Shown: positions 35,968-44,175 of the stretch, in pieces
Layout of the letters: each line of letters opens with the position of its first letter
Numbering within the stretch: position 1 is the stretch's first letter
Origin: Chloroflexi bacterium CFX6
GTDB taxonomy: Bacteria; Chloroflexota; Anaerolineae; Anaerolineales; Villigracilaceae
Reading direction: 5' to 3'
Length of the DNA: 64,000 nt
Assembly: GCA_030263595.1 (NCBI GenBank)
Contig: SZPG01000027.1
Location: forward strand, 1 to 64,000
Translations under genes and position numbers: made by a program
The notes under the pieces: model-generated
Told to the model about the DNA's origin: nothing
Database searches by the model: none
Seen by the model: the letters and a program-made list of their open reading frames with translations, nothing else

Positions 35968-37460
35968 TGAACAGGTCAGCCCGACAAACCAAAATTGAAT
36001 ATGGTGATTTTCAAACTCCTCTGGAATTGGCTAATCTTGTTTGTCAAAAATTAAGGGAACTTGGAGTCTCGCCAGATGCAATTATTGAGCCAACTTGTGG
36101 GATCGGCGCTTTTGTCGAAGCATCTGCCCGTACATTTCCAAATGCCAGGAAAATTATTGGCGTTGAGGTCAATGAGATCTACCTAGATCAGTTAAGAAAA
36201 CGAAAATCCACTTTTTCTAATGGTGAACGAATTACGCTCCAACAGGGAAATTTTTTTGATTTCAAATGGAAAAGTCTGATAGATGGGCTTGACGGTTCAA
36301 TCCTTGTTATCGGGAATTTTCCTTGGGTGACAAATTCGCAGCAGGGCATGATTGGCGGAGTGAACCTGCCCGAAAAACTCAATTTCCAGAATCGCAACGG
36401 CTTCGACGCAATGACTGGCAAGAGTAATTTCGACATTTCGGAATGGATGTTAATTCAGACTGGCAATTGGCTTCAAAATCGAAAAGGCTGTCTTGCAATG
36501 TTGTGTAAGACTGCCGTCGCGCGGAAGTTTCTCCACCACCTCCATACCAACAGCATGAGCCTGCTTCATTCTGCCACCTATGGAATTGACGCAAAAAAGT
36601 ATTTCGGCGCATCTGTTGAAGCCTGTCTGTTGATCTGCGAATTTGACGGGACTTCGCACAACTACGATTACGATGCTTATGAAAGTCTCGAAGCGAGAAA
36701 ACCCCAACGCGTCGGTCACCGAAACGGAATCATCATTCGAGATCTGGATACCTTTGAGAGATTTAGCAACTTGTACGGCAATAGCGAGCTAAAGTGGCGT
36801 TCCGGGGTAAAACATGATTGCTCAGAAGTGATGGAATTGAAAAAGCAGGATAATATTCTTGTTAATGGCTTAGGCGAAGAAGTGGACATTGAATCCACTT
36901 ATGTCTATCCGTTGCTGAAAGGTTCCGATATTGCCAACGATCGCATCAAATCAACTAATCGCTTTGTCATAGTTACACAAAAAACTGTGGGAGAGCCTAC
37001 AAATACAATCAGACATCTTGCTCCCAAAACCTGGAAATACCTGGAAAAACACGCCGAGTTTTTGGATAATCGAAAAAGCAGAATTTATCGCGACAACCCG
37101 CGTTTTTCCATTTTTGGCGTTGGCACTTACACATTCTCACCCTATAAAATTGCAATTTGTGGACTCTATAAAGCATTAGATTTTCGGCTCGTAGGAGAAT
37201 TGAATGATAAGCCAGTGATTTTTGATGACACGGTTTATTTCCTAAGTTTTGATACAGAAGAACAGGCTCGAAAGGTTCTATACACACTGCTATCCCAGAA
37301 TGTACAAGACTTTTTTTCCTCCATGATATTTTGGGACGAAAAACGTCCCGTCAAGACAAGTATCTTAAATCGGTTAAATCTTCAAAAGCCTAAATCAGTA
37401 CAAGCATTAAGACTGTTAGAAAAGAAAAATAAAAAATATCTATCAACTGAGGGAAAATGA
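35967..37460 (+). CDS. DNA N6-adenine methyltransferase (restriction-modification)
   Basis: A 497-residue methyltransferase. Motif I (SAM binding) is EPTCGIGAFVEASARTF, motif IV is VIGNFPWVTNS (N-F-P-W, a variant of NPPF/Y), and FQTPLELANLVCQKL opens the catalytic domain as in gamma-type N6 enzymes. The C-terminal part (ESTYVYPLLKGSDIANDRIK and on) is a target-recognition region. Coupled to the nuclease gene by TGATG. The 3' end overlaps the ATG of a truncated thiolase copy (ATGA at 37457). Motif IV with Phe is slightly unusual. Confidence 0.88.
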   Translation: MNRSARQTKIEYGDFQTPLELANLVCQKLRELGVSPDAIIEPTCGIGAFVEASARTFPNARKIIGVEVNEIYLDQLRKRKSTFSNGERITLQQGNFFDFKWKSLIDGLDGSILVIGNFPWVTNSQQGMIGGVNLPEKLNFQNRNGFDAMTGKSNFDISEWMLIQTGNWLQNRKGCLAMLCKTAVARKFLHHLHTNSMSLLHSATYGIDAKKYFGASVEACLLICEFDGTSHNYDYDAYESLEARKPQRVGHRNGIIIRDLDTFERFSNLYGNSELKWRSGVKHDCSEVMELKKQDNILVNGLGEEVDIESTYVYPLLKGSDIANDRIKSTNRFVIVTQKTVGEPTNTIRHLAPKTWKYLEKHAEFLDNRKSRIYRDNPRFSIFGVGTYTFSPYKIAICGLYKALDFRLVGELNDKPVIFDDTVYFLSFDTEEQARKVLYTLLSQNVQDFFSSMIFWDEKRPVKTSILNRLNLQKPKSVQALRLLEKKNKKYLSTEGK

Positions 37461-37621
37461 CCAACGTCATCATCGCAGGTATCGGACAAACGGAAGTCGG
37501 CGAGCACTGGGACATCGGTCTGCGCGACCTCGCTTTTGCCGCCATCCAGGATGCCGTAAAAGATGCAGACGGATTGAAGTATAATTTTTCGCATCGAAAC
37601 GAAAGATTGGAAGCAATATGA
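37457..37621 (+). pseudogene. Truncated 5' copy of the thiolase-like gene
   Basis: Encodes MTNVIIAGIGQTEVGEHWDI and about 22 more residues that match the start of the intact gene at 38471. After roughly codon 43 (VKDADGLK) it diverges into unrelated sequence and stops. The two DNA copies match over ~120 bases at nearly 90% by eye. The fragment sits between the methyltransferase and the RHH/HNH pair. A TATAAT at 37580, just past the homology, may be the promoter of that pair. Confidence 0.88.
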
Positions 37622-38040
37622 CCCAAACCATCAACGTTCGCCTTCCCGAACCGCTATACAGCCAATTGAAGCGCGCCGCCGAACTCTCGCGCCAGCCAGC
37701 CGATGTCATTATTGCGCAAAGTCTGGCACACAGCCTGCCTCCTCTGCTGGAAGAGATTCCCAATCAATACCAGCCCGATGTCTTTCCACTGCTGAAAATG
37801 AACGACGCCGAACTGAAACGCGAGATGAGCCGCGTTCTCCCGCCCAAGCATGGGGCGGAATACGAGTCCCTGCTCGACAGGAAACGATCGGGCGCGTTGA
37901 CCAGCGCGGAAGAAAAACGGCTCGACGCCCTCCGACGCGAAGCGGACGTGCTGACCTTCCGAAAGGGTTACGCGGCTGTCCTGCTCAAACGGCGGGGCTA
38001 CCGCCTGCCGCCCATCGAAGAATTGGGAACGTCAAATTGA
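37618..38040 (+). CDS. Ribbon-helix-helix-like protein paired with an HNH nuclease
   Basis: A 140-residue protein. The N-terminus TINVRLPEPLYSQLKRAAEL, SRQPADVIIAQSL has the strand-helix-helix form of a ribbon-helix-helix DNA-binding domain. The remainder is helical and charged, ending FRKGYAAVLLKRRGYRLPPI. It overlaps the HNH gene by four bases (TTGA). This gene pair recurs as a unit in other bacteria from memory, but its function is unknown; an antitoxin/regulator role is inferred. Confidence 0.75.
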   Translation: MTQTINVRLPEPLYSQLKRAAELSRQPADVIIAQSLAHSLPPLLEEIPNQYQPDVFPLLKMNDAELKREMSRVLPPKHGAEYESLLDRKRSGALTSAEEKRLDALRREADVLTFRKGYAAVLLKRRGYRLPPIEELGTSN

Positions 38041-38453
38041 CCGTTGCGGCGGGGTTGCGTCGGCGCATCGCAAAACAGGCGCGTAATCGCTGCGGGTATT
38101 GCCAAACGCAGGAGGTTGTCAGCGGTGTGCCGTTGACGTTGGAACACATCATTCCAAAATCAAGCGGCGGAAAAAGCGTGGAGGAAAATCTTTGGCTTTC
38201 CTGCCGCCTGTGCAATGAAGCCAAGGGAGTCTTGACCGAAGCGGCGGATCCCAAAAGCGGTAAACTCGTCCCGTTGTTCAATCCCAGAACGCAGGCATGG
38301 ACAGATCACTTCGCCTGGAACGGGGACGGGACATTCATTGTCGGTCAATCACCGACGGGACGCGCGACAGTCGAAGCGTTATTTCTCAACAGCGAATTGC
38401 GCGTGCGCGCCAGGGCAATCTGGGTGGAGGCAGGCTGGCATCCGCCTGAATGA
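38037..38453 (+). CDS. HNH endonuclease
   Basis: A 138-residue HNH nuclease: RNRCGYCQTQEVVSGVPLTL with the first zinc Cys pair, EHIIPKSSGGKSVEENLWLS (H and N of the HNH core) and CRLCNEAKG with the second Cys pair. A C-terminal region after this (FNPRTQAWTDHFAWNGDGTF) is typical of small stand-alone HNH proteins. The start is TTG, coupled to the upstream gene. Probably a toxin or defence nuclease; a homing role is also possible given the duplicated thiolase 5' end on both sides. Confidence 0.88.
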   Translation: MTVAAGLRRRIAKQARNRCGYCQTQEVVSGVPLTLEHIIPKSSGGKSVEENLWLSCRLCNEAKGVLTEAADPKSGKLVPLFNPRTQAWTDHFAWNGDGTFIVGQSPTGRATVEALFLNSELRVRARAIWVEAGWHPPE

Positions 38454-38470
38454 ATTTACCAAAGGAACAC

Positions 38471-39628
38471 ATGACAGACATCATCATCGCAGGTATCGGA
38501 CAAACGGAAGTCGGCGAGCATTGGGATATCGGTCTGCGCGACCTTGCCTTTGCCGCCATTCAGGATGCAGTGAAAGACTCGGGCGGACTCAAGCCGCAAT
38601 CGCTGTTCGTCGGCAACATGCTCGCGCCCAATCTTTCGAATCAAGCACATCTTGGCGTGTTGATTGCTGATTACGCAGGCTTGCTCGGCATCGAAGCCGT
38701 CACCATCGAAGCCGCGGGCGCGTCGGGCGGCGCGGCGCTGCGACAAGGCTATCTCGCGGTGGCAAGTGGAATGGTTGATGTAGCACTTGTTGTTGGCGTT
38801 GAGAAATTCACAGATAAAGTCGGCGCGGGTGTGGATGCCGCCCTCGCTACTACGGGCGACTCCGATTTTGAATCGATTCACGGCATGACTCCCGCCGCGC
38901 AAGCCGCGCTTCTGATGAAGCGATATATGCACGAACATCAAGTTCCCAGCGATGGATTCGCGGGATTTGCACTGACCGCACATGCCAACGGCGCGAACAA
39001 TCCGTGTGCAATGTTCCGCAAGGCGATCAAACCGGAGACATATCAAAAAGCCGAAATGGTCAGCGACCCGCTCAATATGTTCGACATGGCTCCGAATGCG
39101 GACGGCGCGGCGGCGGTGATATTGACTCGCCGGGAATTGCTGCCTGATAACTTTCCGCATCCGCTCGTGAAGATCGCTGGTTCTGCGTCTGCGTCTGATA
39201 CATTGGCGTTGCATGACCGAAAGGACATGCTTTATTTTGATACCGCACAACTTTCCGCGGGCAGGGCGATGAAGCAGGTTGGCATCACGCTCGATAAAAT
39301 TGATTTCTTCGAGTATCACGATACGTTCAGCATTTACGCCGCGCTGCAGCTCGAAGCGGTCGGATTTGCGATCAAGGGCAAAGGCTGGAAACTCGCCGCG
39401 GACGGCGAGATCGGCTTGAAAGGCAAAATCCCCTGCGCGACGATGGGCGGGATGAAGGCGCGCGGGTTCGCGGGAGGGGCATCGGGCGTGTATCAGGCTG
39501 CCGAAGCGGCGGCACAGTTGCGGGGTCGGGCGGAGGCGAATCAAATCCCGAATGCAAGGACCGCGTTGATCCAGAATCTCGGCGGACCCGCGTCAACAGC
39601 GGTGAGTCATATCTTGCAGGCGGCATGA
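38471..39628 (+). CDS. Thiolase-family protein lacking the catalytic cysteine
   Basis: A 385-residue archaeal-type thiolase homologue, start ATG 38471 with an AAAGGA site. The fold is intact (IIAGIGQTEVGEHWDIGLRD; EYHDTFSIYAALQLEAVG; NLGGPASTAVSHIL). The nucleophile motif C-A-S-G is G-A-S-G here: Gly83 in TIEAAGASGGAALRQG, one base from a Cys codon. The G-H-P motif is replaced by G-F-A (KARGFAGGASGVYQ). Normal archaeal thiolases make acetoacetyl-CoA for HMG-CoA synthase; this one probably cannot by the known mechanism. It may be structural, have another function, or be decaying. Confidence 0.85.
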   Translation: MTDIIIAGIGQTEVGEHWDIGLRDLAFAAIQDAVKDSGGLKPQSLFVGNMLAPNLSNQAHLGVLIADYAGLLGIEAVTIEAAGASGGAALRQGYLAVASGMVDVALVVGVEKFTDKVGAGVDAALATTGDSDFESIHGMTPAAQAALLMKRYMHEHQVPSDGFAGFALTAHANGANNPCAMFRKAIKPETYQKAEMVSDPLNMFDMAPNADGAAAVILTRRELLPDNFPHPLVKIAGSASASDTLALHDRKDMLYFDTAQLSAGRAMKQVGITLDKIDFFEYHDTFSIYAALQLEAVGFAIKGKGWKLAADGEIGLKGKIPCATMGGMKARGFAGGASGVYQAAEAAAQLRGRAEANQIPNARTALIQNLGGPASTAVSHILQAA

Positions 39629-39676
39629 ATGTCGCGGCACCGCGCACACGGCGGCGGATCGAGTTTTGTGATCTCT

Positions 39677-41334
39677 TTAGTCGCTCGTATCCTCAAGCCA
39701 TAAGGTTCGATAAGGTTCAAGGGTAATTTTCAAATCCACAGAACGGTTCGTGAGCAAGTCGCGAGCCGCTTTGTTTAATGGGTTCTGGATTTGCGCTTCC
39801 CGCGCGGAGACGTTTTGCAAACACAGAACTTGTTTCGATTCATCGGGGGAGGTTCGCAGGACGGCAAAAATCCCTTTGTCAACATCCAGGACTCTTTGCG
39901 CCCCGTGAGGGTCGAATGCGGAGGAGGTCGAACGCACGGAGAGCAGTTGACGGTAACGCGTGAAGACTCTTGCACGCAGCGAAGTTGGATCGGCAAGCGC
40001 CTCCTCCAACTCTGCGAGTGTGAATTTTTGTCGGTTGATCGTGCGGTTGTGTTTTGTGAGTTGAACGCCTCCCCTCCAGTTGCGCGAACCGAAGAGACTG
40101 TGGAAGTAAATGCCCGGCACGCCGACGATGGACAGCATGATCGCCTGCGCCGCCATGAAACGGTCAACTTGCAGAGCAAGAGGTTCGTCGCTATTGGGGT
40201 TGGACAGCGCGTCGAAGTAATTGATGTTCATTTCATAGGGACTGGTCGAGCCGTCTGGATTGCGTTTGTGGGAGATCAAGCCGCCGTGCGCGAGGGTCTG
40301 CTCGACGAGGGCGTCAATATCAGCCGAGGATAAGATGCCTCGGGCGGGATTCAGCCCCACCCCGTCGTGTGAGGCGAGGAAGTTGAAAAAGGTCGTTCGG
40401 TCGGAGGGAAGCGTCAGACGCGAAGCCCATCCCGATAAAACGCTCACATCCCCCGCGCGGAAGGTGTGAAGCGTGAGCGGCGGAAGGGCAAAGTTATACA
40501 CGAGTTGGGCTTCGTTCGCGCCGTCGCCGAAATAGGAGACGTTATCCTTGTGCGGGACGTTGGTCTCGGTGATGAGGTATACGTGCGGAGCCGCGTCGTT
40601 CAGGACCGCGCGCAGGAGTTGAATGATGGCGTGCGTTTGCGGGAGGTGGATGCAGGTCGTTCCGATCTCCTTCCACAGATAGGCGATGGCGTCCAGGCGG
40701 ATGAATTGCGCGCCGCGTTCGGCGTGCATGAGCAGGATGTCGAAAATTTCGAGCAGGACATCGGGGTTGCGAAAATCGAGATCCACTTGATCTGCGCTGA
40801 AGGTCGTCCAGACGTTGCGTTTGCCGGAGGCGGTTTCGAATTCGGTCAACAAAGGCAGCGCGCGAGGGCGGACAACCCGGGAGAGGTCGGGGTCGCCCTC
40901 CACCGTGACGAAGTAATCGCGATATGGCTTTTCATCGCGCAGGAATTTTTGGAACCATTCGCCCTGCACGGAGGCGTGGTTGATCACGCCGTCGAACATC
41001 AGGCGAAAGGACCGACCCAATCGTTCGATATCGTTCCATTCTCCGAACCGTCGGACGACCAGGGATAGAAAGGCAGAATATGAATTCCACTGACGGCGCC
41101 GCGCACGTGCGATTCGCAAAATTCGGCAAGAGTTTGCAGGGATGGTTTTCCTTCCTCGCGCACCTGATCGCCGTAAGTGATTAAAATCGAATCGCGCTCG
41201 CTCAAGGATGGATCGTCCGGCTTTGGGATCCGTCCGCGATAACGGTTGATCAGATCGAGCAGGCGTTCGTGTACGGCGGAGGCGCGTTCGCTTCCATATA
41301 GTTTGGCGAGAGTTGTGGTATAAAAAGTTTGCAT
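39677..41334 (-). pseudogene. GH13 sugar phosphorylase (glucosylglycerate phosphorylase-like), frameshifted
   Basis: The N-terminus ([20 protein letters not shown] at 41334) runs to [15 protein letters not shown] near 41050, then loses frame. The rest continues in another frame from [20 protein letters not shown], through VINHASVQ, QFIRLDAIAYLWKEIGT (nucleophile Asp region), YLITETNVPHKDNVSYFGDG and FLASHDGVGL, to 39677. About ten residues normally found between SSD and GEW are also missing. So an out-of-frame deletion near 41045 inactivated it. The family (GH13_18) includes sucrose and glucosylglycerate phosphorylases; the GpgS/GpgP genes opposite favour the latter. Confidence 0.85.
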
Positions 41335-41365
41335 AGTGCGACACATTTTAACTGATGTTACCAAC

Positions 41366-41419
41366 CGTCCCGAAGGTTTGGACGAAGACCGAGCCTGATC
41401 TACAGAATCCTTCGGGACG
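41366..41419. repeat. Inverted repeat with CGTCCCGAAGG arms
   Basis: CGTCCCGAAGG at 41366-41376 is perfectly mirrored by CCTTCGGGACG at 41409-41419 around a ~32-base centre. It lies in the divergent gap between the broken phosphorylase and the GT4 genes. Confidence 0.8.
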
Positions 41420-41474
41420 TTCTGTGCAAGGTGAGAGTTGATTGCATACTGCAGGGGAACATCCTGCCCGAGAA

Positions 41475-41576
41475 CGTCGTTGCGAGCGGCGACTCGCGTC
41501 ACGAAGCAGTCTCCTCGCTGAAAACGGGGATTGCTTCGGGATTTCGATGCTGCCGCATCCCGACCCTCGCAATGAC
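41475..41576. repeat. Palindromic repeat, CATTGCGAG/GAAGCAATC family
   Basis: CGTCGTTGCGAGCGGCGACT, CGAAGCAGTCTCC, then mirrored GGGGATTGCTTCGGG and CCCTCGCAATGAC, with a nested hairpin CGGGATTTCG..GCATCCCG. Full-length copy in the same intergenic gap. Confidence 0.9.
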
Positions 41577-41611
41577 AAACAGGAAACATCTTATCAGCAA
41601 GGAGAGAGAAC

Positions 41612-42952
41612 ATGACACCTTCACGACGCATCGGATTCATTTCCACCCGTTTTGCAGGCACGGACGGCGTTTCGCTCGAAACTGCCAAATGGGCGGCCAT
41701 CCTCGAGCGGATGGGTCACGAGTGTTTTTACTTCTGCGGTCAATGCGACAGACCCGCCGAAAAAAGTTACGTCGTTCCCGAAGCCTTTTATCGCCACTCT
41801 GAGATTGACGCCATCAACCAGGTCGCCTATCAAGGCACGTGGGGAAGTCTGCATGAAGGTCGAAAGATGCACCCCGAAATTCACGTCCACCGTCAGGATT
41901 TCTTCTCGGTCTTCATCCGCCCTGCAAGCGTCACTCAGCGCATCCAGGAATTGCGCTTCCATCTCAAGGAGGAACTCTATAGGTTCGCGCACAAGTTCAA
42001 ACTTGAATTGCTCATCGTGGAGAACGCGCTGACCATTCCGCTCAACCTGCCGCTTGGATTGGCGATCACGGAATTCGTCGCCGAGACGGGCTACCCCGTC
42101 ATCGCGCATCATCACGATTTTCATTGGGAACGCCAGCGCTTCATGAACAACTCGGTCCACGACTACATCGCCGCCGCGTTCCCCCCGCATCTGCCCTCCA
42201 TCCGGCACGTGGTCATCAACTCATTGCAGGCGCATCAACTTGCCTCGCGGATCGGCGTCGCTTCGATGATCATCCCCAACGTGATGGATTTCGACTCCCC
42301 TCCCCCGCCTCTGGACGACTACGCCAGCACGGTTCGCGCGGACCTGGGGGTTGGCCCTGATCAATATCTCATCCTCCAGCCGACGCGCATCATCCAGCGC
42401 AAAGGCATCGAACACGCCATCGAGTTGACGCGCCGCATCGGTCTGCCCGCCGAACTGGTCATCTCGCACGCGGCGGGCGACGAAGGCACGGACTATGAAA
42501 AGCGCGTCCGTGAGTTTGCCGCGCTGCTGGATGTGGTGATTCGATTCGAGTCGGACATCATCGGCGAGACCAGAGGCGTCACCCCCGATGGACGGAAAAT
42601 CTACTCGTTGGGAGACATTTACCCTCACGCGGACCTCGTCACCTACCCATCCACCATCGAGGGCTTCGGCAACGCATTCCTCGAAGCGATCTATTTCAAG
42701 CGCCCGCTGGTGGTCAACAACTACTCCATCTACGAAGCGGACATCAAGCCGAAGGGCTTCAAAGTCATCGAGTTCGACGGGTTCATCAGCAACGCCACTT
42801 TGGAGGAAACGCGTTACGTTCTGAAACATCCCGAAGAATCCGCCGAACACGCCGAACACAATTACGAACTGGCGCGGCGGTATTACTCCTACACCATGCT
42901 CCAGAACCATTTGGAGTTGCTGCTATCCGAGTGTTTCGGAGAGAAGGTATGA
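41612..42952 (+). CDS. Glycosyltransferase family 4 protein (first of two)
   Basis: A 446-residue GT-B enzyme. The N-terminal acceptor domain begins [20 protein letters not shown] with a glycine-rich loop. The C-terminal nucleotide-sugar domain has [20 protein letters not shown] and the E-x7-E motif [19 protein letters not shown]. This retaining family transfers sugars from NDP-sugars. It overlaps the next gene by four bases (ATGA) and heads an operon of four genes ending in GpgS and a GpgP-like phosphatase. The acceptor is unknown; a compatible solute or glycolipid is possible. Confidence 0.9.
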   Translation: MTPSRRIGFISTRFAGTDGVSLETAKWAAILERMGHECFYFCGQCDRPAEKSYVVPEAFYRHSEIDAINQVAYQGTWGSLHEGRKMHPEIHVHRQDFFSVFIRPASVTQRIQELRFHLKEELYRFAHKFKLELLIVENALTIPLNLPLGLAITEFVAETGYPVIAHHHDFHWERQRFMNNSVHDYIAAAFPPHLPSIRHVVINSLQAHQLASRIGVASMIIPNVMDFDSPPPPLDDYASTVRADLGVGPDQYLILQPTRIIQRKGIEHAIELTRRIGLPAELVISHAAGDEGTDYEKRVREFAALLDVVIRFESDIIGETRGVTPDGRKIYSLGDIYPHADLVTYPSTIEGFGNAFLEAIYFKRPLVVNNYSIYEADIKPKGFKVIEFDGFISNATLEETRYVLKHPEESAEHAEHNYELARRYYSYTMLQNHLELLLSECFGEKV

Positions 42953-44175
42953 AAATTTCACTCCTGCACTACTCGTCGCCGCCGATCGTGGGAGGCGTGG
43001 AGAGCGTCCTCGCGCATCACGCGCGCCTGATGGCGAACGCGGGACACGAGGCGACCATCCTTGCGGGGCGCGGCGAAGTCTTCGATGAACGCATCCAAGT
43101 GCGCGTCCTGCCGCGACTGGATTCGCGCCATCCAGACGTGATGGAGGTCAAGGGGTTCCTGGATGCGGGAAAACGCACGCCTGCCTTCGAGAAATTGAGG
43201 GAGGAGATCAAAAGAGAATTGTTGGGAGAATTGGAGGATTGCGAGGTGTTGATCGCGCACAACGTCGCGTCGCTGCATAAAAACCTGGCGTTGACAGCCG
43301 CGCTGCACGAAACGTACAGGACGCCCGTCTTCCCGCATTTGATCCTCTGGCATCACGACCTGGCATGGACGACGCCGCGCTATCGAGCGGAACTGCACGA
43401 CGGTTATCCCTGGGATCTGCTGCGCACGAACTGGGAGGGCGTGACGCAAGTCGTTGTTTCGGAATTGCGTCGAAAGGAATTGGCAGAATTGATGGACATT
43501 CCAACCGAGGCAATCAAGGTCATTCCCAACGGCGTGGACATCAACGCGTTCTTCAAATTCGAGACGAAGACAATCGAACTGATCGAACGGTTGAATTTAT
43601 TGGACGCCGATCCGTTGTTCCTGCTGCCCGTCCGTCTGACGCCGCGCAAGAACATCGAACTGGCTATACGCGTGACGGCTGAATTGCGGAAGGACTATCC
43701 CAAAGCCATGCTGCTCGTCACGGGACCGGAAGGTCCGCACAACCCAAACAATAAAGCCTATAGACAGAAATTATCGAGGATGCGCGATGAATTGAATTTG
43801 AACGGCATCGTCCATTTTCTCGCAGAGGCGACGAGCGAGTTCATGCCCGATGAGGTGATCGCGGATTTCTATCGCATTGCCGACGCCCTGTTGTTCCCCA
43901 GCCGCGAGGAGGGGTTTGGGATTCCCATTATCGAATCCGCTTTCAGCAAAGTCCCCGTCTTTTGCGCGGACATTCCCGTCCTGCGCGAACTGGCTGGGGA
44001 GGACGTGACGTATTTCGATCCGGACGCGGATCCGGCCGGGGTGGCGAGGCAGGTTCGGGTCAGGTTGGAAGCGGAGTCCACGTCACGCTGGGGGCGGCGG
44101 GCGAAGCATGGGTATGCCTGGGAGCAGATCTATGCCCGTCACATCGTCCCTTTGATCGAGGAGGCAACAAGATGA
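42949..44175 (+). CDS. Glycosyltransferase family 4 protein (second of two)
   Basis: A 408-residue GT-B enzyme starting [20 protein letters not shown], a classic GT4 N-terminus (P-x2-G-G-V). The donor domain contains KVIPNGVDINAFFKF, LFLLPVRLTPRKNIELAIRV, LLVTGPEGPHNP and SREEGFGIPIIESAFSKVPV with the E-x7-E catalytic pair. It is translationally coupled on both sides. Together with its neighbour it could build a disaccharide on the glucosylglycerate made by the next enzyme, but this is speculative. Confidence 0.9.
   Translation: MKISLLHYSSPPIVGGVESVLAHHARLMANAGHEATILAGRGEVFDERIQVRVLPRLDSRHPDVMEVKGFLDAGKRTPAFEKLREEIKRELLGELEDCEVLIAHNVASLHKNLALTAALHETYRTPVFPHLILWHHDLAWTTPRYRAELHDGYPWDLLRTNWEGVTQVVVSELRRKELAELMDIPTEAIKVIPNGVDINAFFKFETKTIELIERLNLLDADPLFLLPVRLTPRKNIELAIRVTAELRKDYPKAMLLVTGPEGPHNPNNKAYRQKLSRMRDELNLNGIVHFLAEATSEFMPDEVIADFYRIADALLFPSREEGFGIPIIESAFSKVPVFCADIPVLRELAGEDVTYFDPDADPAGVARQVRVRLEAESTSRWGRRAKHGYAWEQIYARHIVPLIEEATR

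Noticed and set aside
37457-37621. A real 54-codon gene between the methyltransferase and the RHH gene
   Set aside because: It is a truncated copy of the thiolase start that runs into unrelated sequence after about codon 43.
40999-41700. A separate 233-codon protein opposite the GT4 gene
   Set aside because: Its last third is the N-terminus of the frameshifted phosphorylase; the first part is antisense to a repeat and to the GT4 gene start.
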